Assembly (NCBI GenBank): GCA_028286285.1
Contig: JAQBRV010000001.1
Location: forward strand, 1 to 64,000
DNA: 64,000 nt
Source: Candidatus Saccharimonadota bacterium
GTDB lineage: Bacteria; Patescibacteriota; Saccharimonadia; Saccharimonadales; Saccharimonadaceae
Direction of reading: 5' to 3'
Made by a program: the position numbers and the translations under genes. Below are positions 55,878-64,000 of the stretch, piece by piece. Position 1 is the stretch's first letter, and every line of letters starts with the position of its first letter. The notes under the pieces were generated by a model. It did no database searches and was not told the origin of the DNA. It worked only from the letters and a program-made list of their open reading frames with translations.

Positions 55878-56318
55878 CTAGAATGGAATTTCAGATAGAT
55901 CAATTGGTTTGTCATCGATATCTTCGATCACAACGTCATCTGATTTTTTATTAGTTGATGAATTGCTCGTTGGAGCTTGAGGTGATTGCCCGTCGCCTGA
56001 TGGACCATCGAGGAAGGTAACGTCAGTAGCGGTTACTTCAACACGTGAGCGCTTCTTGCCAGTTTCTTTGTCGTCCCAGCTATCTTGGCGCAAACGTCCT
56101 TGTACCAGGACACGACGGCCTTTTGAGAGATACTGGGTCACAAGCTCACCGAGCTTTTCCCATGCGGTGATGTCGAAAAAATCAGCCTGGTCATCTGAAC
56201 CCTGACGGTCAACTGCTAGGCTAAAACTTACTACCGTTTTACCGGTTGACGTCGTGCGAGCTTCAGGATCGCGAGTCAGGCGGCCAAGAAGGATGACTTG
56301 GTTAATACTACGTGCCAT
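55878..56318 (-). CDS. ssb: Single-stranded DNA-binding protein
   Basis: 146 aa. OB fold (INQVILLGRLTRDPEARTT), linker, and acidic tail ending DDKPIDLSEIPF, the partner-binding tip. Between rpsF and rpsR. Confidence 0.96.
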   Translation of the reverse strand: MARSINQVILLGRLTRDPEARTTSTGKTVVSFSLAVDRQGSDDQADFFDITAWEKLGELVTQYLSKGRRVLVQGRLRQDSWDDKETGKKRSRVEVTATDVTFLDGPSGDGQSPQAPTSNSSTNKKSDDVVIEDIDDKPIDLSEIPF

Positions 56319-56323
56319 ATGGA

Positions 56324-56674
56324 TTATTCCCCACTTCCCGCATCAGTGGCTGACGCGCTAGCTTTTGCTTCTTCTAGAGCCTTGCGACCCTTTTCATCAA
56401 CAGTTACCAAGAGGTAGCGAAGTACTTCATCGGTAATGTTCAGCGTGTTACTAATCTTCAGTAGCGCCTCGGCTGGCAGTTTTACATCCATGTAAACATA
56501 GACAGCGAACGCTTCGCCTTTAATTCGGTACGCAAGTTTTTTCTTGCCCCAGTTGTCTTCTTTGACTATTTCACCACCAGCGTTGGTCACAATTGTGCGC
56601 ACTTTGCCGAGTGGGGTTTCAAGATCTGTTTCTAGATCTGGATGGATCAGAACGGTTAGTTCGTAATCTTTCAT
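56324..56674 (-). CDS. rpsF: 30S ribosomal protein S6
   Basis: 116 aa. It starts MKDYELTVLIHPDLETD and has the four-strand ferredoxin-like fold. First gene of rpsF-ssb-rpsR. The ~60-nt leader holds a hairpin that may be the S6:S18 control site. AGAGGAGG precedes the ATG. Confidence 0.95.
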   Translation of the reverse strand: MKDYELTVLIHPDLETDLETPLGKVRTIVTNAGGEIVKEDNWGKKKLAYRIKGEAFAVYVYMDVKLPAEALLKISNTLNITDEVLRYLLVTVDEKGRKALEEAKASASATDAGSGE

Positions 56675-56703
56675 AGATTTCCTCCTCTGGAATCCTTATG
56701 GAT

Positions 56704-56746
56704 GCTTATGTCGAGCATAAGCCGAGTTGTTAACCCTTTGATTATA
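56704..56746 (-). promoter_or_regulatory. rpsF promoter and leader hairpin
   Basis: Extended TGC-TATAAT (56746-56741, minus), start near 56734. The leader contains a perfect 7-bp hairpin GCTTATG/CATAAGC (56704-56722), adjacent to ACTCGG. Confidence 0.6.
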
Positions 56747-56777
56747 GCAAATATCTGTGGAAAAGCCTAGCTCTACG

Positions 56778-57308
56778 CTATTTCACGACACGGTAGTTAC
56801 TTGCAGAGTACGGACCTAGTATAGGTGCCGTCGTGCAAGCCCCTTGCAATGTATCCTGTTGAGCTCCCGACTCGAGTCGATATACAAATATATACATCTG
56901 CCGTGATGTAGTGGACACACCGCAGTATGTGCCGCCGCCAAAATAAGCATACGAGTAGTTATTCGTTGAACTTGCGACAAACACGCCCTGGGTATTCGTT
57001 GGGTCACTTGGAAGACTCGACATATAGGTGGGCACCAGTTGATTTTTCAAGTTAACCCAGCTTGCATCAGCCGTCGTACTCCATGAAGCGTTGATGGCCG
57101 TTGAGCCAGAGCCTAAAGGATATTGTCCATTATCCAGATAGTAAAGTTCGAGTGCCTTCGTAATAGCCACCACGTCACTTTTTCGCTGTGCATCTCGCCC
57201 GCGTTGCTGTATACCGCTAAATGCGACGGTCGTAATTGCAGCGAGGATTCCAATTACCACGATGACAATCAGAAGTTCAATAATGGTGAAGCCTTTGGCA
57301 TGTCGCAT
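56778..57308 (-). CDS. Second type IV pilin, outside the main locus
   Basis: 176 aa. Signal AKGFTIIELLIVIVVIGILAA with Gly(-1) and Glu5, then QQRGRDAQRKSDVVAITKALELYYLDNGQYP, typical of PilA/GspG pilins. Two Cys in the C-terminal domain (GTYCGV..QGACTT). It lies between rpsF and ftsK, over 7 kb from the main pilus cluster. TAGACT preceded by TGG lies 6 nt before the ATG. Confidence 0.88.
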   Translation of the reverse strand: MRHAKGFTIIELLIVIVVIGILAAITTVAFSGIQQRGRDAQRKSDVVAITKALELYYLDNGQYPLGSGSTAINASWSTTADASWVNLKNQLVPTYMSSLPSDPTNTQGVFVASSTNNYSYAYFGGGTYCGVSTTSRQMYIFVYRLESGAQQDTLQGACTTAPILGPYSASNYRVVK

Positions 57309-57335
57309 ATGCTTAGTCTACCATACAGAGCGGCG

Positions 57336-59576
57336 CTAGAAGTCGTCGGAGCTTGCGCCCAGGTCGTCAAGTGTCGAGATGAGTACTTCACGGGGGCGAG
57401 AGCCATCAGCTGCACCAATCACACCCTGCTCCTCCATCTCTTCGATGATGCGAGCGGCGCGGGCATAGCCAATACGCAGTCGGCGCTGCAGCAAGCTAGT
57501 ACTCGCCTTCTTGCTATCAATCACTACCCGTAGAGCATCTTTGTACATATCGTCGCCATCGGCGTGATCAAAGTCCATCACGACACCACCCTTGCCATTG
57601 AGTTGCACAGGCTGCGAAACGATCTCGTCGTTATACTGCGGGGCTGACTGCTGACGCAGATGATCAGTAATCTTACTGACTTCCTCGTCCATCACCCAGG
57701 CACCTTGGATACGACGTGGTTTACTCATGCTTGGTGTCAGCATCAGCATGTCACCTTGACCGAGGAGCTTCTCGGCACCGGCTTGGTCGAGAATGGTTCG
57801 GCTATCGATCTGACTGGCTACCGTAAAGGCAATGCGGGCCGGCACGTTAGCTTTGATCAGTCCAGTAATAACATCGACACTCGGTCGCTGGGTGGCGAGC
57901 ACCAGGTGAATACCAACGGCTCGAGCTTTTTGCGCCAGACGTACAATCAACGCTTCCACGTCGCGGGCGGCGACCATCATTAGATCGGCCAATTCGTCGA
58001 TGACGATAATAATATAGGGCATCGCGCCTTCGTCGTGCTGGTGGAGATTTCCATCCTCATCGGCGACCGATATCTTGGTACCATGGGCTTGGATCTTATC
58101 GTTATAACTCTTGATATCGCGCAGCTTCTCTTCGGCGAGTAATGAATAGCGGCGCTGCATCTCATTGACGGCCCATTTCAGAGCGCTAATGGTCTTTTCT
58201 GGTTCAGTAATCACCGGTGTCAGCAGATGAGGAATGTCCTCGTACGGCGCCATTTCAACTTGCTTTGGGTCAACCAGAATGAGTTTCATGTCGCTCGGGC
58301 TGTTGCGGTACAGCAAGCTGGTCAGTAGCGTATTGATCATGACCGACTTACCACTGCCCGTTTGACCAGCAATCAGCAAGTGGGGCATTTTATTGAGTTC
58401 GCCGATGACGGCTTCACCGGAAATATCTTTACCAATCGCAAAACTGAGTGGTTCATGGTTAGCTTGCCACTGCCGCGAACTGAGAATTCCGTGCAGACGC
58501 ACATCGGCAGCTTTACGGTTCGGTACTTCAATACCAACAGCACGTTGACCCGGGATCGGCGCTTCGATACGTAGCGTCTGGGCAGCAAGGTTTAGCGCGA
58601 TATTGGTTTCGAGGGCCGTAATACGAGTCAATTTAACGCCACTTGGTGGTCGCAGCGTGTACTGAGTCACCTTCGGACCAATGTTGGCTCCTTCCATCTC
58701 GACATCTATACTAAACTCAGCTAATGTATCTTTGATAATCTGGGCGTTATGCTGCACATCACCGGCGTCGGCTGGACTCTGTTTCTTTTCAAGTAAATCA
58801 AGCCCTGGCGCCACCCAGTTTGGATCGCTCACCGCTACGAGAGCAGCTCTTTCCTCGGCAACCTTATCTTGTTTAATACTGCCGCGAAGGGTTGATAGGC
58901 GTGATGATTTTCCATCATCATCGGGGTTCAGGGTTGGTACACCAGCGTTTAGCTTGAAGTCACCGAGTTTGGTCGATTTTGGTGCGGCCGCCGACTGGGC
59001 TTCGCGCATTATCTTGACATTGGCTTCCTCTTCAGTAGTATCCCGGCGCAGCAGTTCCCATAGCCTTTTGATGATCGCAATCGGTGACAATCGAAAGACA
59101 AAGAGCATAGTGATGAGGATTAGTAGTGCATAGACAAATACAGCCACGCCCCCGTTAACAAGCGACAACAGCGCGCTGTTGACTACGTCACCGACGAAGC
59201 CGCCCATACTTGTATTGGTCGTCTTGTCGTCCATGAGGCCGAACAGACCAGCAAACCAGACAATCAGCAGCGCGGTACCGAGCTTCATCACGAATGGTAG
59301 CTTATTCTCCTCGGCGCGAAAGACTTCGACCGCCACGTAGATAAACAGCAGTGGCACGATATAGATAGCATACCCAAGTGTGCTGAGTGATGACTGGTGA
59401 ATCCATTCTAGGACTGGTCCCCCGGCGCCGAACCAAGCCACGACGAACAAAATCGAGATCGCAATCAGGCTAATCGCCCCGACCTGCGCCCAAAATCCCT
59501 CCGGCAGCTTGTGCTGGGGCGAGCTTTTGCTTTTAGCCGCGGTTTTCTTTCGGGTCGTTTTTCTCTTTTTTGCCAT
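57336..59576 (-). CDS. ftsK: DNA translocase FtsK/SpoIIIE
   Basis: 746 aa. Four N-terminal membrane helices, a short linker, then the motor with Walker A GQTGSGKSVMINTLL and Walker B IIIVIDELADLMM. The C-terminal gamma winged helix (QRRLRIGYARAARIIEEMEEQG) recognises KOPS-like sites and activates Xer. It pairs functionally with the xerC/D gene at 34 kb. TTATAAT lies 11 nt before the ATG. Confidence 0.96.
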   Translation of the reverse strand: MAKKRKTTRKKTAAKSKSSPQHKLPEGFWAQVGAISLIAISILFVVAWFGAGGPVLEWIHQSSLSTLGYAIYIVPLLFIYVAVEVFRAEENKLPFVMKLGTALLIVWFAGLFGLMDDKTTNTSMGGFVGDVVNSALLSLVNGGVAVFVYALLILITMLFVFRLSPIAIIKRLWELLRRDTTEEEANVKIMREAQSAAAPKSTKLGDFKLNAGVPTLNPDDDGKSSRLSTLRGSIKQDKVAEERAALVAVSDPNWVAPGLDLLEKKQSPADAGDVQHNAQIIKDTLAEFSIDVEMEGANIGPKVTQYTLRPPSGVKLTRITALETNIALNLAAQTLRIEAPIPGQRAVGIEVPNRKAADVRLHGILSSRQWQANHEPLSFAIGKDISGEAVIGELNKMPHLLIAGQTGSGKSVMINTLLTSLLYRNSPSDMKLILVDPKQVEMAPYEDIPHLLTPVITEPEKTISALKWAVNEMQRRYSLLAEEKLRDIKSYNDKIQAHGTKISVADEDGNLHQHDEGAMPYIIIVIDELADLMMVAARDVEALIVRLAQKARAVGIHLVLATQRPSVDVITGLIKANVPARIAFTVASQIDSRTILDQAGAEKLLGQGDMLMLTPSMSKPRRIQGAWVMDEEVSKITDHLRQQSAPQYNDEIVSQPVQLNGKGGVVMDFDHADGDDMYKDALRVVIDSKKASTSLLQRRLRIGYARAARIIEEMEEQGVIGAADGSRPREVLISTLDDLGASSDDF

Positions 59577-59672
59577 AACTGTTCTTTATTATAAGCGGTT
59601 TATCGCTTTAATGATATTACATATTATAGCAAAATTTACTACGTTTTGCAAGAGGCTTATGGTTGCGACTAA

Positions 59673-61862
59673 CTAGTAGCCGCGAGTGTCAGTGCGTACA
59701 CGTGGTTCAGTCGCTTCGCTATCAGGCACTTGTGGCGCAGGGTAGACAATTGGTTCGGGTACGATGAGCGGTTCGTCAATGACAGGTTCGATGGTTTGAT
59801 GCGGACGAGAACCGTCGCGGCGTGGGCCACGATTGTCGCGGTTATCACGACCTTCGTTATTCTGGCGATTCTGTCCACCACCACTGCCACCGCCACCAAT
59901 TTCGTTGATCACTGGGATCACGATTGGCGTGCGGCGAGTCTGGTCGTAGAGGATATGGGTGATCTCGTCTTTGATTTCTTTCTTAATTTGATCAACATCA
60001 AATTTCTTATTACCAAAGCCGCGAGCGACTTTTTGCTTCAGATACTGACGAATCAGCCCCATCAGCTCTTCGCTATCACGTAAATAGATGAAGCCACGCG
60101 AAATGATATCAGGACTAGTCATCAGTCGGCCACTACCGCGTGCCACAGTGAGAACGACGATAAACATACCTTCGGTTGCCATGTGGATACGGTCTTTTAG
60201 GACAACTTCACTGACAATCGCGCCACTGTCATCGTACATAATGCCACCGACCGGGATACGGCCAGCTTTTTTAGCACCATCTGCGGTAATCTCAATGACG
60301 TCACCAGAGTCACACACAAAGATGTTGTGACGTGGGATGGCGGCTTCTTTTTCGGCTAGCTCAGCGTTATGAACCAACATGTGGAATTCGCCGTGGATTG
60401 GCAAGTAATAGGTTGGGTTCAGGGCATTGATCAGCTTGACGTGGTCTTCGTAGTAGCCGTGCCCTGAAAGGTGGAGTGGACCAACACCGGTCAGGTGAGT
60501 CTTGCCGTTCTGGATCACATCACTACCCTCACGCATCAGACCATCAACCGTACGGACGACATACTTCTCGTTACCCGGAATTGGGTTGGAGCTGAAGACG
60601 ATCACGTCTGAGTTTTTCACCTTGATAAACTTGTGTGAGCCACTGGCCATACGGTTGAGCACGGCGTTAAATTCACCCTGTGAACCGGTACAAACGATGG
60701 TAACTTTACCGTCGGGTAGCTTAACGACGTCTTCCATCTTGACGACGACATCTTTCGGGACGCGAATCGTGCCAGCGCGAAGCGCAACTTCCAGGTTTTG
60801 GATCATGCTGTAACCTGCAAAAGCGACTTTTCGGTCGTGTTTCTTGGCTTCATCCAAAATCACCTGCATACGGTGAATCTGGCTACTGAAACAACTCAGG
60901 ATGAGGCGAGAATTTGGATATTTGTCCATCACCTGCCCCATGCTCACCTGAATATCAAATTCGCCGTGGGTGTGGGTACCTTCTGATTCACAGTTGGTAC
61001 TTTCGTTCATGAGCATCAAGATGCCTTCTTTGGCAGCGATTTCAGTCAGACGTTCGAGGTCGAACTTCTTACCGTCGACTGGTTGGTCTTCAAAACGCCA
61101 GTCACCGGTATCGATCAGTACGCCGAGTGGCGTGCGCACTACGACAGCTGTCGCATCAGGAATCGAGTGGTTAACACGGACAAGTTCGATTGAGAAATTG
61201 TCGCTCACCTGAATTCGTTCGTGTGATTCAGGATCCATTTCGACGTAGTTTGGTTCGAAGCCGCTGACGGCTTCTTCCATGGTTCGTTTGACCATACCAA
61301 GCGTGAACTTCGAGCCGTAGACGGGCGCTGGAATACGGTGTGCCACGTGACGGTAGGCACCGATGTGGTCAAGGTGTCCGTGCGTAAAGACTTGCGCCTT
61401 AATTTTGTGTTTATTTTCTTCTAGATAGGTAATGTCTGGTGTGATGTAATTGATACCTGGGTAGTCTGCACCTGGGAATAAGAAGCCACAATCGATCACA
61501 ATAATTTCGTTGTCGTATTCGATAGCCATCATGTTTTTGCCAATACCCATTTCACCGAGTCCACCAATTGGCATGATACGAAGCTTCGGACCGTTAGTTC
61601 GTGGCATCTTCTTTTGGTCGGCAATACTAAATTGACGACCGTCGTAGCCGTTATAGATCGATTTATTAACCGGCACGTTGATGATGTGCTGTGACGCCTG
61701 AAGGTTTACACCCTCGCTGGTGCGGCGCTGCGCACGAAAAACTTCGCCTTTACGCGTGGTGGTGTTATTCAGTACCGTGTTGTTTGATTTTTGTCGCTGT
61801 GCGCCTTGTGAGCGCTTCGAAAGGTCATCACCTTGGGGGGTTGAGAGTCTTCGTTGACCCAT
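59673..61862 (-). CDS. rnj: Ribonuclease J
   Basis: 729 aa. A ~90-residue basic, Asn/Gln-rich N-terminal extension, then the MBL/beta-CASP core with HGHLDHIG, CTGSQGE and LPIHGEFHML. The C-terminal tail is Gly/Asn/Arg-rich (GGGGSGGGQNRQNNEGRD), probably disordered and RNA-binding. RNase J is the main 5'-3' exo/endonuclease of mRNA decay and works with PNPase, encoded just upstream. Confidence 0.95.
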   Translation of the reverse strand: MGQRRLSTPQGDDLSKRSQGAQRQKSNNTVLNNTTTRKGEVFRAQRRTSEGVNLQASQHIINVPVNKSIYNGYDGRQFSIADQKKMPRTNGPKLRIMPIGGLGEMGIGKNMMAIEYDNEIIVIDCGFLFPGADYPGINYITPDITYLEENKHKIKAQVFTHGHLDHIGAYRHVAHRIPAPVYGSKFTLGMVKRTMEEAVSGFEPNYVEMDPESHERIQVSDNFSIELVRVNHSIPDATAVVVRTPLGVLIDTGDWRFEDQPVDGKKFDLERLTEIAAKEGILMLMNESTNCESEGTHTHGEFDIQVSMGQVMDKYPNSRLILSCFSSQIHRMQVILDEAKKHDRKVAFAGYSMIQNLEVALRAGTIRVPKDVVVKMEDVVKLPDGKVTIVCTGSQGEFNAVLNRMASGSHKFIKVKNSDVIVFSSNPIPGNEKYVVRTVDGLMREGSDVIQNGKTHLTGVGPLHLSGHGYYEDHVKLINALNPTYYLPIHGEFHMLVHNAELAEKEAAIPRHNIFVCDSGDVIEITADGAKKAGRIPVGGIMYDDSGAIVSEVVLKDRIHMATEGMFIVVLTVARGSGRLMTSPDIISRGFIYLRDSEELMGLIRQYLKQKVARGFGNKKFDVDQIKKEIKDEITHILYDQTRRTPIVIPVINEIGGGGSGGGQNRQNNEGRDNRDNRGPRRDGSRPHQTIEPVIDEPLIVPEPIVYPAPQVPDSEATEPRVRTDTRGY

Positions 61863-61999
61863 AATGTGTTAATTCTCCTTTTGGTTGTTTAGAATTAGTT
61901 AATTTCTATGTATAAATTACAAGGTGAGGGGTGGAAAGTATCTGTCGTTCCCTCTTTCAAGTAGTTCCATTGTAGCAAACTTTGCCTGTTTTGGCAAGT

Positions 62000-62578
62000 T
62001 TAGAGCTGCTCTATCACCTTCGGCACACGCAAGAAATCGTCGATCAGCGTTTGACGCATCGAGCCGTTATAGAGCGCGGCAGCCGGGTGGTAGAGCGGCA
62101 CAATGACGATTTTATGATCGCCGAATTGGATCCGCTTGGCTTCGCCATGAATCTGACCGATCTTCATATCGGGCAAAAAATATTCCATGCTGTGACGACC
62201 AAGCGTAATGACGACTTTTGGCTCAATAATCTGCAGCTGCTTCAAAAGATACGGCCAAAATGCCCTCTTTTCTTCTGGCAGCGGATCACGATTATTGGGT
62301 GGGCGGTATTTGACGATATTGGTGATGAAAACGTCGCTGCGATCCATTCCCGCTGCTGCCAACATCTCGTTCAAAAACTTCCCCGCCGCGCCAACAAATG
62401 GCAAGCCCTGCTCGTCTTCGTTTTTGCCCGGTGCCTCACCGATAAAGACAATGTCGGCGTCAATATTGCCATCTCCCATCACCAAGTTTGTTGCCGTCTC
62501 GGCTAGATCTGGACAGATATTCATTTCCAGAATATCTGCCTTAATCTGATCAAGAAGTTGCTGCTTACTGCTCGACAT
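62000..62578 (-). CDS. udg: Uracil-DNA glycosylase, family 4-like, lacking iron-sulfur cysteines
   Basis: 192 aa. It removes uracil from DNA. Motif A GEAPGKNEDEQGLPFVGAAG and motif B HPAAAL fit family 4 (or 5) enzymes. The four cluster Cys are not kept: the first pair reads MNIC, and the later two positions are Tyr (NIVKYRPP) and Phe (KRAFWPYL), leaving one Cys. The start overlaps the pnp stop by 14 nt. Confidence 0.88.
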   Translation of the reverse strand: MSSSKQQLLDQIKADILEMNICPDLAETATNLVMGDGNIDADIVFIGEAPGKNEDEQGLPFVGAAGKFLNEMLAAAGMDRSDVFITNIVKYRPPNNRDPLPEEKRAFWPYLLKQLQIIEPKVVITLGRHSMEYFLPDMKIGQIHGEAKRIQFGDHKIVIVPLYHPAAALYNGSMRQTLIDDFLRVPKVIEQL

Positions 62579-64000
62579 CTTTCAGACTCAAACTGAGACG
62601 ACCGCGCTCGTCGATCCCGGTTAATTTAATCTTCACGATCTCACCTTCGTGCAAGACGTCAGTCACTTGTTCAACTCGTTCGTTCGACAGTTCAGAAACA
62701 TGCACCATACCGTCGATGCCAGGCAGAATGTTCACGAAAGCACCGAAGTCTTTAATGCTGACTACTTTACCTTCATAAATGCGACCGACTTCTGGCTCTT
62801 CGGTGAGGCTCTTGATCCAGTTGAGGGCTTTTTCAATACTGGCCGCATCATTGCTGGCAACCGTGATCAAGCCGTCTTCCTTGATGTCGATCATGGCACC
62901 AGTTTCAGCTGTAATCTTGTTGATCACTTCACCACCCTTACCGATCACCGCACCAATCTTTTCAGGATTAATCTTGATCTTCTCGATGCGTGGTGCGTAG
63001 GGACTGAGCTCTACTTTTGGCGCCGCAATCGTGGTCAACATGTGAGCCAAGATATGGGCACGACCAGGTTTCGAGGTCGTCAGTGCCTGGCGGAGTACCT
63101 CGACGGGGAGACCATGAACTTTCATGTCCATTTGGATTGCCGTAATCCCTTTTTCAGTTCCGGTCACCTTGAAATCCATATCACCAGCAAAATCTTCGGC
63201 ATCAGCAATGTCGCTGAGGATGTACGGCGTGTCGCCTTCCATCATCAGTCCCATAGCAATACCCGAAACTGGTGCCTTCAATGGCACGCCCGCATCCATC
63301 AGCGCGAGGACTGAGCTACAAGTCGCGGCCATCGAGGTTGAACCATTTTGACTCATAATCTCGGTCACACTACGAATGGTGTAGGGAAATTCCTCTTCAG
63401 TCGGCAGTACCGGCAAGACAGCACGTTCGGCCAGGTAGCCATGACCAATCTCACGACGGCCTGGTGAACCAAGTCGACGGACTTCACCAACCGTGTAGCC
63501 GGGTGCGTTGTAGTGGTGCATATAGCGGCGTTCACCGTCGTTTACTTCCATCGTGTCGACCATCTGGGCGTAGCTCAGCGGTGCCAAAGTAACAATATTC
63601 ATTCCTTGGGTAAGACCGCGAGTAAACAGGCTCGAACCGTGGGCTCGTGGCAAGATACCGATTTCTGAACTCAGCTGACGAATCTCATCGAGCTGACGGC
63701 CGTCAGGTCGCGTTTGCGATTCCACAATGCCTCGACGCACGTCTTTATGAAGTGCGGAAGTAAAAGCTTCGTCGTATTCATCACGCAATTTCGGATAATC
63801 TTCGTCGCCAACTTTGGCGCGCATTTCGTCGTGAAATGCCCAGCGTAGTGTTGATACCAGTTCGTTTCGTTCTGGATACGGTTTGTGGAGGGCTTCGCCC
63901 AGCTTACCTTCCACCCATGAGTCAACATCGGCTTGAATTTTATCGTCGGGTAACACAAGCGTGTATTCAAGTGCTTCAACACCAACTTTTTCGATGAGTT
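62565..64000 (-). CDS. pnp: Polyribonucleotide nucleotidyltransferase (5' part beyond the window)
   Basis: The frame stays open to the right edge; about 478 C-terminal residues are visible. The second RNase PH domain contains the conserved SSVL/MDAGVPLKAPVSGIAMGL region. It is followed by the KH domain (INPEKIGAVIGKGGEVINK) and the S1 domain (YEGKVVSIKDFGAFVNILPG). A phosphorolytic 3'-5' exonuclease. It probably heads a pnp-udg unit ahead of rnj. Confidence 0.96.
   Translation of the reverse strand, partial: LIEKVGVEALEYTLVLPDDKIQADVDSWVEGKLGEALHKPYPERNELVSTLRWAFHDEMRAKVGDEDYPKLRDEYDEAFTSALHKDVRRGIVESQTRPDGRQLDEIRQLSSEIGILPRAHGSSLFTRGLTQGMNIVTLAPLSYAQMVDTMEVNDGERRYMHHYNAPGYTVGEVRRLGSPGRREIGHGYLAERAVLPVLPTEEEFPYTIRSVTEIMSQNGSTSMAATCSSVLALMDAGVPLKAPVSGIAMGLMMEGDTPYILSDIADAEDFAGDMDFKVTGTEKGITAIQMDMKVHGLPVEVLRQALTTSKPGRAHILAHMLTTIAAPKVELSPYAPRIEKIKINPEKIGAVIGKGGEVINKITAETGAMIDIKEDGLITVASNDAASIEKALNWIKSLTEEPEVGRIYEGKVVSIKDFGAFVNILPGIDGMVHVSELSNERVEQVTDVLHEGEIVKIKLTGIDERGRLSLSLKDVEQ

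Overview
The window is from a Candidatus Saccharibacteria (TM7) chromosome. The visible 16S rRNA carries the TM7 580F signature motif. The gene set also fits: T4P machinery, ComM, RNase J, a lone VirD4/VirB4-like ATPase and compact operons. There is no biosynthetic metabolism in 64 kb, as expected of a reduced, probably host-attached cell. TGA is used as a stop. Most genes have middling GC; one secreted-protein gene (50.8-51.9 kb) is clearly GC-richer.

Layout. 1-1.14 kb: 5' part of 16S rRNA (minus), preceded by gyrB-gyrA-DUF212 in the same direction. 6.4-12.6 kb: envelope block with an LPXTG-like surface protein, a coiled-coil membrane protein, a VirD4/VirB4-like ATPase and two small proteins. 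12.6-14.4 kb: an RNA island with no convincing protein gene, holding a strongly base-paired unassigned RNA candidate, a promoter/terminator-bounded ~100-nt sRNA candidate, and tmRNA. 14.4-17.5 kb: comM, infC-rpmI-rplT and RNase P RNA. 17.5-25 kb: Nudix-RNase HI, site-2 protease, Nudix-wHTH, rpmB, MBL-fold protein, a self-regulated wHTH candidate, miaA, an alkyltransferase-like protein and thrS. 25-34 kb: tRNAs Val, Thr, Asp and Arg, a 42-aa leaderless small protein, nrdR, a GT2, a methyltransferase, SOD, a PrsA-like foldase, ndk and uppP. 34-49.6 kb: xerC/D and a long type IV pilus locus (minor pilins, pilD, pilA, pilC, pilT, pilB, pilO, pilN, pilM, an 800-aa surface protein and a TPR protein). 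49.6-57.3 kb: ychF, the GC-rich secreted protein, tlyA, a beta-lactamase-fold hydrolase, efp, a Nudix gene, rpsF-ssb-rpsR and a second pilin. 57.3-64 kb: ftsK, rnj, udg and pnp (pnp cut by the window end).

How it fits together. The T4P motor, pilins and ComM suggest twitching or DNA uptake. The surface protein, pili and VirD4-like ATPase are plausible host-contact factors. tmRNA, RNase P, RNase J and PNPase give a full RNA-processing set. Gene expression has a visible style: at least 13 genes have an extended -10 (usually TGnTATAAT) ending 6-11 nt before the start codon, which predicts leaderless mRNAs, while operon-internal and high-output genes use Shine-Dalgarno sites. infC has only a non-AUG start (AUC) at its Shine-Dalgarno.

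Best candidates for something undescribed: the multi-hairpin RNA at 12.79-13.02 kb, possibly extending to 13.43 kb; a tRNA-Pro-derived, CCA-ended structure with an enlarged anticodon loop in the predicted 5' leader of the Nudix-RNase HI gene (18.41-18.51 kb); and the small leaderless gene at 25.24 kb.
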